Of a stretch of 64,000 nt of DNA, positions 47,101 through 54,804 are shown one piece after another (positions within the stretch are counted from its first letter, which is position 1; each line of letters begins with the position of its first letter). Location of the stretch: NCBI RefSeq assembly GCF_024614185.1, contig NZ_JAHTLF010000015.1:310001-374000 (forward strand). Direction: 5' to 3'. The position numbers were made by a program, and so were the translations under genes. The DNA is from Nocardioides carbamazepini (lineage in GTDB: Bacteria > Actinomycetota > Actinomycetes > Propionibacteriales > Nocardioidaceae). A model generated the notes under the pieces. That model was not told the DNA's origin. It made no database searches and saw only the letters and a list, made by a program, of their open reading frames with translations.

Positions 47101-47398
47101 CGCTCCCGGCACCGCCACCGTCTCCCCCAAGGCCAGCGCCAAGAAGGGCACGGTCACGATCATGATCAACACCGCCGGCGGCGTGATGCCCTCCGGCCTG
47201 GTGACGGTCACGATCAAGGGAAAGACGTACACCGGCACGGTGGTCGACGGCGTACTGAAGGTCAAGGCCAAGAAGCAGCTCAGGAAGCTGTGGAGGCAGG
47301 GCAAGCGCAAGGTCAAGGCGACCGTGAGCTATCCCGGCGACGCCAAGATCGCGCCGTTCTCCGGCAAGGTCACCATCAAGCTGAAGGGCAAGCAGTAG
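44123..47398 (+). CDS. Secreted thermolysin/fungalysin-type metalloprotease with PA and Lys-rich domains
   Basis: 1091 residues from GTG 44123 (GAGGAG 8 nt upstream). Signal peptide (to about 32), FTP/PepSY-type propeptide (about 45-260), catalytic part with zinc motif HEWGH (about 362-366) and the glutamate ligand in NEAYSDIWGE (about 388-397), a PA domain (about 460-580) inserted before the C-terminal half of the catalytic domain (VNHTYALLVDGG), a MAM/immune-inhibitor-like jelly roll (about 770-985) and a terminal Lys-rich Ig-like domain. It is an extracellular protease. It separates ftsK from rnj. Confidence 0.92.
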   Translation: MRLNLPDALRKGVGLSLVGAALVVIPSAPIQAAPQDPSVTQQMRNEAEGKVAITTSPATDKVGFVRATKDLFPSERSARTADGAAAKASGYVDKYARAFGATAAQLKQGEVTETPAGYTVDFDQTYQGVPVFGAKLRAHVDNQGDLTSVSGYVAPKVDLAVTPRLDEAAATATAIKLAAQAPAGAGEAAPDKPEASSLKATKADLMVYRMGAIQGVEGRNLLAWVVEVTDGKQVRETSVLDAVTGKPVNRYSMIAHALDRELIEAYDDPDANPDLVWKEGDAWPTSRTGGDLDEDQQNEVQGTGEAYWFFKNSFGRDSYDGAGALMKTVNNDPNIACPNANWNGVSTNYCSGVSSDDTVAHEWGHAYTEKTSGLLYQWQPGAMNEAYSDIWGETVDMLNSRYNDVTVEAGGEEIVLDEETHRSDDGRCSLATPGDLTFTINSPAAVAGPCAVVKPSWSADFGDPFDPENEGVTADVVVATDTDADEGSTTDGCDAVWANAAQIAGKIAFVDRGLCTFQEKIDHAVANGATGLVIGNNTAGMINPGGTAPAGFYGATLSQADGTKIKSAGTANVTIFESVANRDETARWLSGEDDPAFGGAIRDMWSPNCYGDPGKVSDEEYACDTGDNGGVHTNSGVVNHTYALLVDGGTYNGVTVPGIGLDKAAHIFWRTQTAYLTPTSGFVELADGLEGSCATLTGNTTLKKLAVGDSATGGSAADEGTIAPIAAADCAAVTKAIAATELRKEPVQCNFKPMFHRGAVGCGEGTVTKSQWTEGFESGIPAGWTQDVEYYDDPESDGGGAKHFDTTTTTALPVVSKGGVQHKGGPSVLYFNDKGDDGNFGSCSLDSDDYSSRVGLATPVLTVPAGDLPRFTFDHYVATEVGFDGGNVKVKVNGAPEFELVPDRAWLYNAPGGELESAAAGNTNPMAGETAFTGADGGLPTGQWGHSAIDLSMLAKPGDTVQFRFDFGMDGCNGNDGWYVDNVAVSICTTPDVAPGTATVSPKASAKKGTVTIMINTAGGVMPSGLVTVTIKGKTYTGTVVDGVLKVKAKKQLRKLWRQGKRKVKATVSYPGDAKIAPFSGKVTIKLKGKQ

Positions 47399-47417
47399 CC
47401 CGGCAGCGGCACAGCGC

Positions 47418-47459
47418 CGGAACGCCCCGCCCCTCCGGAAGGAGGAGCGGGGCGTTCCG
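47418..47459. terminator. Strong bidirectional terminator
   Basis: 13-bp perfect outer stem (CGGAACGCCCCGC with its complement), one mismatch, then a 5-bp inner stem CCTCC/GGAGG closed by a GGAA tetraloop. It lies between the convergent protease and rnj genes. Confidence 0.8.
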
Positions 47460-47477
47460 CTGTGTGTCTGTGTGGGG

Positions 47478-49163
47478 CTACGCCTCGACGACCACCGGGA
47501 TGATCATCGGGCGGCGCTTGTGGGTGTTGCTCACCCACCGGCCGATGGAGCGGCGGATCACCTGCTGGAGCTGGTAGGTGTCGGTGCTGCCCTCGTTGAG
47601 CGCGCGGTTGACGGCGTCGACGATGGGCTGCTTGATCGGCTCGAAGTCCGAGTCGGCCCACGCATGGCCGCGGGCGTGGATCTCGGGGCCGGCGGAGACC
47701 TTGCCGGCGACCGAGTCGACGACCACGATCACCGAGATGAAGCCCTCCTCGCCGAGGATCCGGCGATCCTTGAGCTCCGACTCGGTGACGTCGCCGACCG
47801 ACTGGCCGTCGACGAAGACGTAGCCGCACTCGACCTTGCCGACCACGGAGGCAACCCCGTCGACGAGGTCGACGACGACGCCGTCCTCGGCGTAGACGAC
47901 GTTCTCGACGCCGGTCTGCTTGGCGAGGTCGCCGTTGGCGAGCATGTGGCGGACCTCGCCGTGCACGGGCAGCACGTTGCGCGGCTTGACGATGTTGTAG
48001 CAGTAGAGCAGCTCGCCGGCGCTCGCGTGACCCGAGACGTGGACCAGCGCGTTGCCCTTGTGGACGACACGGGCGCCGAGCCGGGCGAGGCCGTTGATCA
48101 CCCGGTAGACGGCGTTCTCGTTGCCGGGGATCAGGCTGGAGGCGAGGACGACGGTGTCGCCCTCCTCGAGGTGCACGAAGTTGTGGGTGCGCTGCGCGAT
48201 CCGGGCCAGCGCGCTGAGCGGCTCACCTTGCGACCCGGTCGAGATGAGCACCTGCCGCTCCGGGGCGAGGTCGGCCAGCTCCTTGGCCTCGACCATCACG
48301 CCCGGCGGGACCTTGAGGTAGCCCAGGTCGCGCGCGATGGCCATGTTGCGAACCATCGAGCGGCCGACGTACGCCACCTTGCGGTTGTGCTTCACCGCGG
48401 TATCGAGGACCTGCTGGACGCGGTGCACGTGGGAGGCGAAGCAGGCCACGATGATGCGCTGCTTCGACTCGGCGAAGGCCTGCTCGAGCACCGGGGTGAT
48501 CTTGCGCTCGGCCGTCGTGAAGCCGGGGACCTCGGCGTTGGTGGAGTCGGTGAGGAAGAGGTCCACCCCCTCCTCCCCGAGCCGGGCGAAGGCCCGCAGG
48601 TCGGTGATCCGGCCGTCGAGCGGCAGCTGGTCCATCTTGAAGTCGCCGGTGTGGAGCACCAGGCCCGCCCCGGTGCGGATCGCGACCGCGAGCGCGTCCG
48701 GGATGGAGTGGTTGACGGCGACGAACTCGAGGTCGAAGGGACCGAACGAGATCTTGTCGCCCTCCTTGACCGTGTAGAACGGCGTCTGGCGCAGGCGGTG
48801 CTCACGCAGCTTGGAGTTGAGCAGCGCGAGGGTCAGCTCGGAGCCGACGAGCGGGATGTCCTGGCGCTCACGCAGGAGGTACGGCGTCGCGCCGATATGG
48901 TCCTCGTGGCCGTGGGTGAGCACCAGCGCCTCGACCTTGTCGAGCCGGTCCCGGATCGCCGCGAAGTCGGGCAGGATCAGGTCGACGCCCGGCTGGTGGT
49001 CGTCGGGGAAGAGCACGCCGCAGTCGACGATGAGCAGCCGGCCGTCGTACTCGAAGACGGTCATGTTGCGGCCGACCTCGCCGAGGCCGCCGAGCGGGAT
49101 GACCCGCAGGCCGCCCTTGGGCAGCTTCGGCGGGGCGGACAGCTCGGGGTGCGGGTGCGACAT
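47478..49163 (-). CDS. rnj: Ribonuclease J
   Basis: 561 residues. Metallo-beta-lactamase/beta-CASP RNase with the zinc motif HGHEDH (84-89), later ligands in LHTGDFKMD and HVSGHASAGEL, and the C-terminal RNase J domain. It combines 5'-3' exonuclease and endonuclease activity in mRNA decay and rRNA maturation. The ATG shares one base with the dapA stop (TGATG), so dapA and rnj are coupled, a common actinobacterial arrangement. Confidence 0.96.
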   Translation of the reverse strand: MSHPHPELSAPPKLPKGGLRVIPLGGLGEVGRNMTVFEYDGRLLIVDCGVLFPDDHQPGVDLILPDFAAIRDRLDKVEALVLTHGHEDHIGATPYLLRERQDIPLVGSELTLALLNSKLREHRLRQTPFYTVKEGDKISFGPFDLEFVAVNHSIPDALAVAIRTGAGLVLHTGDFKMDQLPLDGRITDLRAFARLGEEGVDLFLTDSTNAEVPGFTTAERKITPVLEQAFAESKQRIIVACFASHVHRVQQVLDTAVKHNRKVAYVGRSMVRNMAIARDLGYLKVPPGVMVEAKELADLAPERQVLISTGSQGEPLSALARIAQRTHNFVHLEEGDTVVLASSLIPGNENAVYRVINGLARLGARVVHKGNALVHVSGHASAGELLYCYNIVKPRNVLPVHGEVRHMLANGDLAKQTGVENVVYAEDGVVVDLVDGVASVVGKVECGYVFVDGQSVGDVTESELKDRRILGEEGFISVIVVVDSVAGKVSAGPEIHARGHAWADSDFEPIKQPIVDAVNRALNEGSTDTYQLQQVIRRSIGRWVSNTHKRRPMIIPVVVEA

Positions 49164-50050
49164 CAGAGGAGGCCCGCCGCGGCGAGACCCGCGCGGAGGT
49201 CGGCGACCTCCGCGTCGTCGAGCGCCAACAGTGGGGGTCGGACGGTTCGGTTGGCCAGGACGCCGGCCAGCTCGAGCGCGGCCTTGGCGGTCGTGGCGCC
49301 GTAGTTGCCCACGCCCATGATCGCCTCGAACGCCGGGATCAGTCCGGTGTGGATCCGCAGCGCCTCGGCGTGGTCGCCGGAGAGGAAGGCGTCGATCATC
49401 GCGCGCAGCTGGGTGCCGGCGACGTGGCCGACGACCGAGACCAGGCCGGTCGCGCCGTAGGCGAGGTAGCCGAGCGTGTTGACGTCGTCGCCGGAGTAGA
49501 CGACGTAGCCGAGGTCAACGAGCTGGGCGGTGCGGGCCAGGTCGCCCGTCGCCTCCTTGACCGCGACGACGGTGTCCCACTGCCGGGCGGCGGCGTAGGT
49601 CTCCAGCGAGATCTTGGTGCCGGTGCGGCCCGGGACGTCATAGAGCATGACCGGCACGCCGGTCGCCTCGATGACGTGGCGGAAGTGGTTGAGCACGCCC
49701 GGCTGGCTCGGCTTGTTGTAGTAGGGCGTCACGAGCAGGAGTCCGTCGGCGCCGACCTTCTCGGCCTGCTTGGCGAGCTCGACGGAGTGGCGGGTGTCGT
49801 TGGTCCCCACGCCGGCGACCACCTTGGCGCGCTCGCCGACGGCGTCCTTGACCGCGGCCAGGGTCTCGCCGTCCTCCGCGCCGGTGGTGGTCGGCGACTC
49901 GCCGGTCGTGCCGGACACGACGATGCCGTCGTTGCCGTGGTCGACGAGGTGCCTGGCGACCTTCTGCACCCCGTCCAGGTCGACGGAGCCGTTCTCTAGG
50001 AACGGCGTGACCATGGCGGTCAGCATGGTGCCGAAGGGTGCGGAAGTCAT
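49163..50050 (-). CDS. dapA: 4-hydroxy-tetrahydrodipicolinate synthase
   Basis: 295 residues, normal length. Condenses pyruvate and aspartate semialdehyde for lysine and diaminopimelate synthesis. The Schiff-base Lys is in VAVKEATGD, the Tyr in LYDVPGRTG and the Thr pair in SGTTGESPTT. ATG 50050 has TAGGCT 7 nt upstream and no Shine-Dalgarno, so it is probably leaderless; longer upstream frames overlap the LLM gene and are rejected. Confidence 0.96.
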   Translation of the reverse strand: MTSAPFGTMLTAMVTPFLENGSVDLDGVQKVARHLVDHGNDGIVVSGTTGESPTTTGAEDGETLAAVKDAVGERAKVVAGVGTNDTRHSVELAKQAEKVGADGLLLVTPYYNKPSQPGVLNHFRHVIEATGVPVMLYDVPGRTGTKISLETYAAARQWDTVVAVKEATGDLARTAQLVDLGYVVYSGDDVNTLGYLAYGATGLVSVVGHVAGTQLRAMIDAFLSGDHAEALRIHTGLIPAFEAIMGVGNYGATTAKAALELAGVLANRTVRPPLLALDDAEVADLRAGLAAAGLL

Positions 50051-50057
50051 GCCCCCC

Positions 50058-50063
50058 AGCCTA
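50058..50063 (-). promoter_or_regulatory. -10 element for leaderless dapA
   Basis: TAGGCT on the minus strand, 7 nt before the ATG at 50050. Confidence 0.55.
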
Positions 50064-50066
50064 TCG

Positions 50067-51005
50067 TCACACGTGCGGCAGGACCTCAGCAGCCACGAGG
50101 CGGAGGTGGTCGAGATCACCCAGGTCGAGCACCTGGAGGTAGATCCGCTGCGCGCCCAGGTCGCCGTACCGCCGGATCTTGTCGACCACCTCGGCCGGCG
50201 TGCCGGCCAGCCCGTTGGCCCGCAGCTCGTCGACCTCGCGGCCGATCGCGGCCGCCCGGCGGGCGATCGCGGCCTCGTCCTCACCCACGCACAGCACGAG
50301 GGCGTTGGACCATACGATCGACGCCGGGTCCCGTCCGATCTCCTCCGCCGCTCGACGCACCCGGCCGAACTGGACGGCGGTGAACTCCTCGTCGACGAAC
50401 GGCAGGTTGAACTCGTCGGCGTACGCCGCCGCGAGGGCCGGGGTCTTGTGGGCGCCCTTGCCACCGATCAGCAGCGGGACACCGCCCCGCCGGCCGCCGT
50501 CCTGGACCGGCTTGGGCAGCGCGGGGCTGTCCGCGAGCTGGTAGTGCTGCCCGCCAAACGCGTACCGCTCGCCCACCGGTGTCGACCACAGCCCGGTGAT
50601 CAGCTCCAGCTGCTCGGCGTACCGCTCGAAGCGCTCGCGGGTGTCGGGGAACGGGATGCCGTAGGCCGTGTGCTCCTGGGTGAACCAGCCGGCGCCGATG
50701 CCGAGCTCGACCCGGCCGCCGCTCATCTGGTCGACCTGCGCGACCTGGATCGCCAGCACCCCCGGGTGGCGGAAGGTGGCGCTGGTCATCATCGTCCCGA
50801 GCCGGATCGTGCTCGTCTCACGGGCCAGCCCCGCGAGGGTGGTCCACGCGTCGGTCGAGCCGGGCAGGCCGTCGCCGCTCATGTGGAGGTAGTGGTCGCT
50901 GCGGAAGAAGGCGCCGAAGCCGAGACGCTCGGCCTCGAGGGCGACGGCCAGCAGGTCGTCGTACGTCGCGCCCTGCTGCGGTTCGGTGAAGACACGAAGC
51001 TCCAT
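50067..51005 (-). CDS. LLM-class F420-dependent oxidoreductase
   Basis: 312 residues, luciferase-like TIM barrel (FFRSDHYLHMSG, IRLGTMMTSATFRHPGVLA, RVELGIGAGWFTQEH, GGKGAHKTPALAA). Actinobacterial members mostly use coenzyme F420; substrate unknown. ATG 51005 is chosen because the protein then starts MELRVFTEPQ, as is usual for the family. It lies between dapA and the folate genes on the same strand. Confidence 0.85.
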   Translation of the reverse strand: MELRVFTEPQQGATYDDLLAVALEAERLGFGAFFRSDHYLHMSGDGLPGSTDAWTTLAGLARETSTIRLGTMMTSATFRHPGVLAIQVAQVDQMSGGRVELGIGAGWFTQEHTAYGIPFPDTRERFERYAEQLELITGLWSTPVGERYAFGGQHYQLADSPALPKPVQDGGRRGGVPLLIGGKGAHKTPALAAAYADEFNLPFVDEEFTAVQFGRVRRAAEEIGRDPASIVWSNALVLCVGEDEAAIARRAAAIGREVDELRANGLAGTPAEVVDKIRRYGDLGAQRIYLQVLDLGDLDHLRLVAAEVLPHV

Positions 51006-51030
51006 GGGTCCTACCCTGCCAGTCGCCTGG

Positions 51031-51552
51031 TCAGGACCCGCCACAGGCGAAGACCCGCTCCCACCACACGATGGTGAAGCCGTCGCGTGGCTCACGCCGC
51101 ACCTCGCGCCAGCGCTTCTCGGCGAACTCCGGGTAGTGCGTGTCGCCCGGCGGGGAGAGCGGGATCTCGGAGATGACCTGCTCGTCGGCGTACGGCATCG
51201 CGGCGGCGTAGACCGCTGCTCCCCCGCCGATCATCACCTGCCGGTCGCCCGGCCGGCCCTCGAGCAGCCGGTCCGCGAGCTCCAGCGCCTCGGTGATGGA
51301 GTGGGCGACCTCGACCCCCTCAGCGACGTAGTCCAGGTCGCGGGTCAGGACGACGGTCGTGCGCCCCGGCAGCGGCCGGCCGATCCCCTCGTGGGTGGTG
51401 CGGCCCAGGATCAGCACGTGGCCCAGCGTGGTGGCCTTGAAGTGCTGGAAGTCCTCGGAGATCTTCCACGGGATGTCGGCGTCGGCACCGATCACGCCGT
51501 TCTCGGCGACGGCGGCCACCATCGTGACCCGCCGTCCTGCGGGGGTGGTCAT
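51031..51552 (-). CDS. folA: Dihydrofolate reductase
   Basis: 173 residues. NADPH-dependent reduction of dihydrofolate, which regenerates the folate consumed by thymidylate synthase. Typical segments: MVAAVAENGVIGADADIPW, HVLILGRTTHEGIGRPLPGR, QVMIGGGAAVYAAAMP. Starts 4 nt after the thyA stop, so the pair is one operon. Usual spelling of the symbol varies (folA/dfrA). Confidence 0.95.
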   Translation of the reverse strand: MTTPAGRRVTMVAAVAENGVIGADADIPWKISEDFQHFKATTLGHVLILGRTTHEGIGRPLPGRTTVVLTRDLDYVAEGVEVAHSITEALELADRLLEGRPGDRQVMIGGGAAVYAAAMPYADEQVISEIPLSPPGDTHYPEFAEKRWREVRREPRDGFTIVWWERVFACGGS

Positions 51553-51556
51553 CCGC

Positions 51557-52366
51557 CTAGACCGCGATCGGGGCCTTGATGGCGGGGTGGGGGTCGTAGC
51601 CTTCGACCGCGATGTCCTCGAGCTCGAAGGCGTCGATCTCGGTGACCGCCGGGTTGAGCACCAGCGTCGGCAGGGGGCGCGGCTCGCGGGTGAGCTGGAG
51701 CCGGGCCTGGTCGAGGTGGTTGGAGTAGAGGTGCGCGTCGCCCAGCGTGTGCACGAAGTCACCGACCCCGAGACCGGCGACCTGCGCGACCATGTGGGTG
51801 AGCAGGGCGTACGACGCGATGTTGAACGGCACGCCCAGGAAGACGTCGGCGGAACGCTGGTAGAGCTGGCAGCTGAGCCGGCCCCGACCGTCGGCGCCGG
51901 GAGCGACGTAGAACTGGAACAGGCTGTGGCACGGCGGCAGCGCCATGTCGTCGACCTGGCTGGGGTTCCACGCCGAGACGATGTGACGACGGCTGTCGGG
52001 ATTGCTTCGGATCTGCGCGATGACCTGCGCGAGCTGGTCGATGTGCCCGCCGTCGGGCGTTGGCCACGAGCGCCACTGGGCGCCGTACACGGGTCCGAGA
52101 TCGCCGTTCTCGTCGGCCCACTCGTCCCAGATCGTGATGCCGCGCTCCTGCAGCCAGCGCACATTGGTGTCGCCGCGCAGGAACCAGAGCAGCTCACCGA
52201 AGACCGACCGGGTGTGGACCTTCTTGGTCGTCACCAGCGGGAAGCCCTCGGTCAGGTCGAAGCGCATCTGGTGCCCGAACACGCTGAGCGTGCCGGTGCC
52301 GGTGCGGTCGCCCTTGTCGGTCCCCTCGTCGAGGATCCGCTGGACGAGGTCGAGGTACGCGCGCAC
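51557..52366 (-). CDS. thyA: Thymidylate synthase (ThyA type)
   Basis: 269 residues, methylenetetrahydrofolate-dependent dTMP synthesis. Catalytic Cys in [11 protein letters not shown], folate/dUMP loop [11 protein letters not shown], and DAHLYSNH are present. GTG start with TAGGCT 6 nt upstream and no Shine-Dalgarno, so leaderless. This genome region therefore uses ThyA with DHFR. Confidence 0.96.
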   Translation of the reverse strand: MRAYLDLVQRILDEGTDKGDRTGTGTLSVFGHQMRFDLTEGFPLVTTKKVHTRSVFGELLWFLRGDTNVRWLQERGITIWDEWADENGDLGPVYGAQWRSWPTPDGGHIDQLAQVIAQIRSNPDSRRHIVSAWNPSQVDDMALPPCHSLFQFYVAPGADGRGRLSCQLYQRSADVFLGVPFNIASYALLTHMVAQVAGLGVGDFVHTLGDAHLYSNHLDQARLQLTREPRPLPTLVLNPAVTEIDAFELEDIAVEGYDPHPAIKAPIAV

Positions 52367-52372
52367 GGCCTC

Positions 52373-52378
52373 AGCCTA
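52373..52378 (-). promoter_or_regulatory. -10 element for leaderless thyA
   Basis: TAGGCT on the minus strand, 6 nt before the GTG at 52366. Confidence 0.55.
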
Positions 52379-52393
52379 GTTCGGGCGGAGTGG

Positions 52394-53224
52394 TCACAGC
52401 GCCACCGTCCCGCGGATCGTGGTCAGGGTGTCGCCGCCGACCCAGATCGCGCCGTCGGCGTCGGTGTCGACATGGACCCGGCCCCGCCGGCCGATGACCG
52501 TCCCCTGCGCGGCGACGTACGACGCCGGGAGCACCCCGCCCGCCAGCCACTGCGCCAGCGACGCGTTGAGCGAGCCGGTGACCGGATCCTCGGTGCCGGA
52601 CGTCTCGTCGGTCACGAACGCCCGCACCTCGACGGCACACTCCGCGCCGTCCGGGTAGGGCCCGACGACGCCGATCTTGCCGGGCAGGTCGGCGAGCGAC
52701 GGGGTCAGGGCGAGCACCGCATCCGCACTCGCGAGGCGCACGGCGACCCAGCCGGGTCCGTTGTCGGCCCAGGCGAGATCCACGATGTCGGCGCGGTCGA
52801 CGCGGAGACCGGCGGCGATCCGCACGGCCAGCTGCTCCTCCACCGGACCCGAGCGGATCAGGTCGGGGGCGGCGAACGCCAGCCGGCCGCCGTCACGGCG
52901 CAGCCGGACGAGCCCGACGCCGCACTCCTGCACCACCCGCTCCCCCGCCGGCACGCCGCCGGCCTCCAGCCAGGCGTGCGCGGAGCCGAGGGTCGGGTGA
53001 CCAGCGAAGGGCAGCTCCTCCTCGGTGGTGAAGATGCGCACCCGGTAGTCGGCGGCAGGGTCGGTCGGGGCGAGCAGGAAGGTCGTCTCGCTGAGGTTGG
53101 TCCAGCGGGCGAAGCGCTGCATCTCCTCGGCGCTCATCCCGTCAGCACCGTGGACCACGGCCAGCGGGTTGCCGAGCAGCGGTGCGGCGCTGAACACGTC
53201 GACCTGGCGGAACTCCCGGATCAT
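52394..53224 (-). CDS. PhzF-family isomerase-like protein
   Basis: 276 residues from ATG 53224. Two-domain PhzF/diaminopimelate-epimerase fold with QVDVFSAAPLLGNPLAVV at the start, SETTFLLAP carrying the catalytic Glu, FAGHPTLGSAH, and a second half DPVTGSLNASLAQWL. Substrate unknown; no phenazine genes are present. The 130 bp upstream hold a structured inverted-repeat element. Confidence 0.88.
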   Translation of the reverse strand: MIREFRQVDVFSAAPLLGNPLAVVHGADGMSAEEMQRFARWTNLSETTFLLAPTDPAADYRVRIFTTEEELPFAGHPTLGSAHAWLEAGGVPAGERVVQECGVGLVRLRRDGGRLAFAAPDLIRSGPVEEQLAVRIAAGLRVDRADIVDLAWADNGPGWVAVRLASADAVLALTPSLADLPGKIGVVGPYPDGAECAVEVRAFVTDETSGTEDPVTGSLNASLAQWLAGGVLPASYVAAQGTVIGRRGRVHVDTDADGAIWVGGDTLTTIRGTVAL

Positions 53225-53233
53225 GGCGTCACA

Positions 53234-53364
53234 CAGCGCGATGCCGCCGTGCGTGTGGTGCGTGCATCGCAAGGCGGAGGAGGGAGGCGGCCGTCAAGCG
53301 AAGCGGGCCGTCGACCGACGACAACGCAGCGAGGTGCGTGCCACACGTGCGGCGTCACGCGCTG
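53234..53364. repeat. Structured inverted-repeat element
   Basis: Imperfect arms of about 31 nt (53234-53265 and 53334-53364) enclose a 68-nt GC-rich middle with its own short pairings. Blocks CAGCGCG, CGCCG and CGTGTGG recur in complementary form, and many mismatches are G-U compatible. A direct repeat GGTGCGTGC (53257-53265 and about 53333-53341) also flanks the middle. The right arm covers the last codons of the small gene at 53355. Confidence 0.5.
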
Positions 53365-53624
53365 AGGGACATCGGGCCGTATACCTCGCGGTCGACCTCG
53401 AAGAGCGTGACCTGGGCGACGCCGAGGTCCGCGAGGGCCGACCAGATCTCACCGATCCAGGACTCGGCGTCGCCCTGGCTGGGGAACGCCTGGTCGGCGT
53501 ACTCCTGGGCGTCGTCGCCGCTCAGGGCGACCTCGGCACCCGAGGCGTCCTCGAGGCGCCAGTGCCAGGGGTTCTCGGCCGGGGCCGACGGTCGGTAGGG
53601 GGCGGGCTGCTCGGGCAGGCTCAT
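53355..53624 (-). CDS. Small conserved-type hypothetical protein
   Basis: 89 residues from ATG 53624; a TTG at 53630 would overlap the gcvT stop (TTGA). Acidic and soluble: a Pro-rich start, WHWRLEDASGAEV, FPSQGDAESWIGEIW and VTLFEVDREVYGPM. No domain recognised; it looks like one of the small actinobacterial proteins often found after gcvT. It probably depends on the gcvT promoter. Confidence 0.7.
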   Translation of the reverse strand: MSLPEQPAPYRPSAPAENPWHWRLEDASGAEVALSGDDAQEYADQAFPSQGDAESWIGEIWSALADLGVAQVTLFEVDREVYGPMSLSA

Positions 53625-53626
53625 GC

Positions 53627-54748
53627 TCAAGACTCTCGCACGGAGGGCTGGACGAACGGCGGCTTGGTGATCTGGAAGACCTCGGGCCGGCCGCGGACGT
53701 CGACCATCACCTCAGCGTCGTCGTCGACCACGGTCGAGACCAGCGCGAGAGCGATGCCCTTCTTCATGGTCGGGGAGAAGGTGCCCGAGGTGACCTCGCC
53801 GAGAGGGACGTCGCGCAGCAGCCGCACGCTCATGTGCGGGCGCGGGATGGCGCGGCCGGTGGAGACCAGGCCCACGAGCTTGCGGCGCGGCCCGGCCTCG
53901 CGCTCGGCGAGAAGCTTGTCGCGACCCCAGAAGGCGGGCTTCTTCCAGCCGACCGCCCAGCCGAGCCGGGCCTCGTTGGGGGTGATGTCCGGGGAGATGT
54001 CCTGGCCGTGGAGCGGGTAGCCCATCTCGGTGCGGAGCGTGTCCCGGGCGCCGAGGCCGGCCGGGACCAGGCTGTACGGCTCGCCGGCCGCCATCAGCGC
54101 GTCCCACAGCGCCGGGGCGACCTCGGACGGGGCGATCAGCTCGTAGCCGCGCTCACCGGTGTAGCCCGTGCGGCACACCACGACCTCGGCTCCCTCGAAC
54201 GGCGCCTCGACGAAGGTGAGGTAGTCGTGGCCGACCGGCAGGCCGACACCGGCGACGACCTCGTCGGACTGCGTGCCCTGGACCGCCAGGACGACGTAGT
54301 CACGGTGATGGTCGAGGACCTCGATGCCCGCCGGCGCGGCCTCGACCAGCCGGCGGCGTACCTCGTCGTTGTTGGCGGCGTTCGGTACGACGAGCACGTG
54401 GTCGTCGTCGCGGTAGTAGGTGAAGACGTCATCGACGATCCCGCCGGTGGCGTCGTCCACGACGAGGCTGTACTGCGCCTTGCCGGGGCCGATCCGGTGC
54501 AGGTCGTTGGTCAGTGTGGCGTTGAGGAACTCCACCGCGCCGGGACCGCGCACGACGAGCTTGCCGAGGTGGCTGACGTCGAAGATCCCGACGCCGCCAC
54601 GGACCGCTGCGTGCTCCTTGACCACGCCCGTCGGGTACTCCAGTGGCATCAGCCAGCCGCCGAACTCGGAGAACTTGGCGCCCAGCGCCTCGTGCCGGTC
54701 GTGCAGGGGTGAGTGCACCGGTGCGTTCCGGGGGGTCGCGTCCGCCAT
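53627..54748 (-). CDS. gcvT: Aminomethyltransferase (glycine cleavage T protein)
   Basis: 373 residues. Transfers the methylene group of glycine from the lipoylated H protein to tetrahydrofolate. Typical regions: LHDRHEALGAKFSEFGGW, GIFDVSHLGK, YTGERGYEL, ARDTLRTEMGYPLHGQDI. TAGATT 7 nt before the ATG and no Shine-Dalgarno suggest a leaderless transcript. No glycine riboswitch fits in the 56 bp shared with divergent pepA. Confidence 0.95.
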   Translation of the reverse strand: MADATPRNAPVHSPLHDRHEALGAKFSEFGGWLMPLEYPTGVVKEHAAVRGGVGIFDVSHLGKLVVRGPGAVEFLNATLTNDLHRIGPGKAQYSLVVDDATGGIVDDVFTYYRDDDHVLVVPNAANNDEVRRRLVEAAPAGIEVLDHHRDYVVLAVQGTQSDEVVAGVGLPVGHDYLTFVEAPFEGAEVVVCRTGYTGERGYELIAPSEVAPALWDALMAAGEPYSLVPAGLGARDTLRTEMGYPLHGQDISPDITPNEARLGWAVGWKKPAFWGRDKLLAEREAGPRRKLVGLVSTGRAIPRPHMSVRLLRDVPLGEVTSGTFSPTMKKGIALALVSTVVDDDAEVMVDVRGRPEVFQITKPPFVQPSVRES

Positions 54749-54755
54749 GATCGGG

Positions 54756-54761
54756 AATCTA
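54756..54761 (-). promoter_or_regulatory. -10 element for leaderless gcvT
   Basis: TAGATT on the minus strand, 7 nt before the ATG at 54748. Confidence 0.5.
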
Positions 54762-54791
54762 TGGCATGAGGCTCCTCGGCGGGAGCGTGGC

Positions 54792-54797
54792 TATCCT
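54792..54797 (+). promoter_or_regulatory. -10 element for leaderless pepA
   Basis: TATCCT 7 nt before the GTG at 54805; only 30 bp from the divergent gcvT -10. Confidence 0.55.
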
Positions 54798-54804
54798 GCG
54801 ACCC

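Noticed and set aside
54749..54804. Glycine riboswitch upstream of gcvT
   Set aside because: Only 56 bp separate gcvT from divergent pepA, and both appear leaderless, so there is no room for an aptamer.
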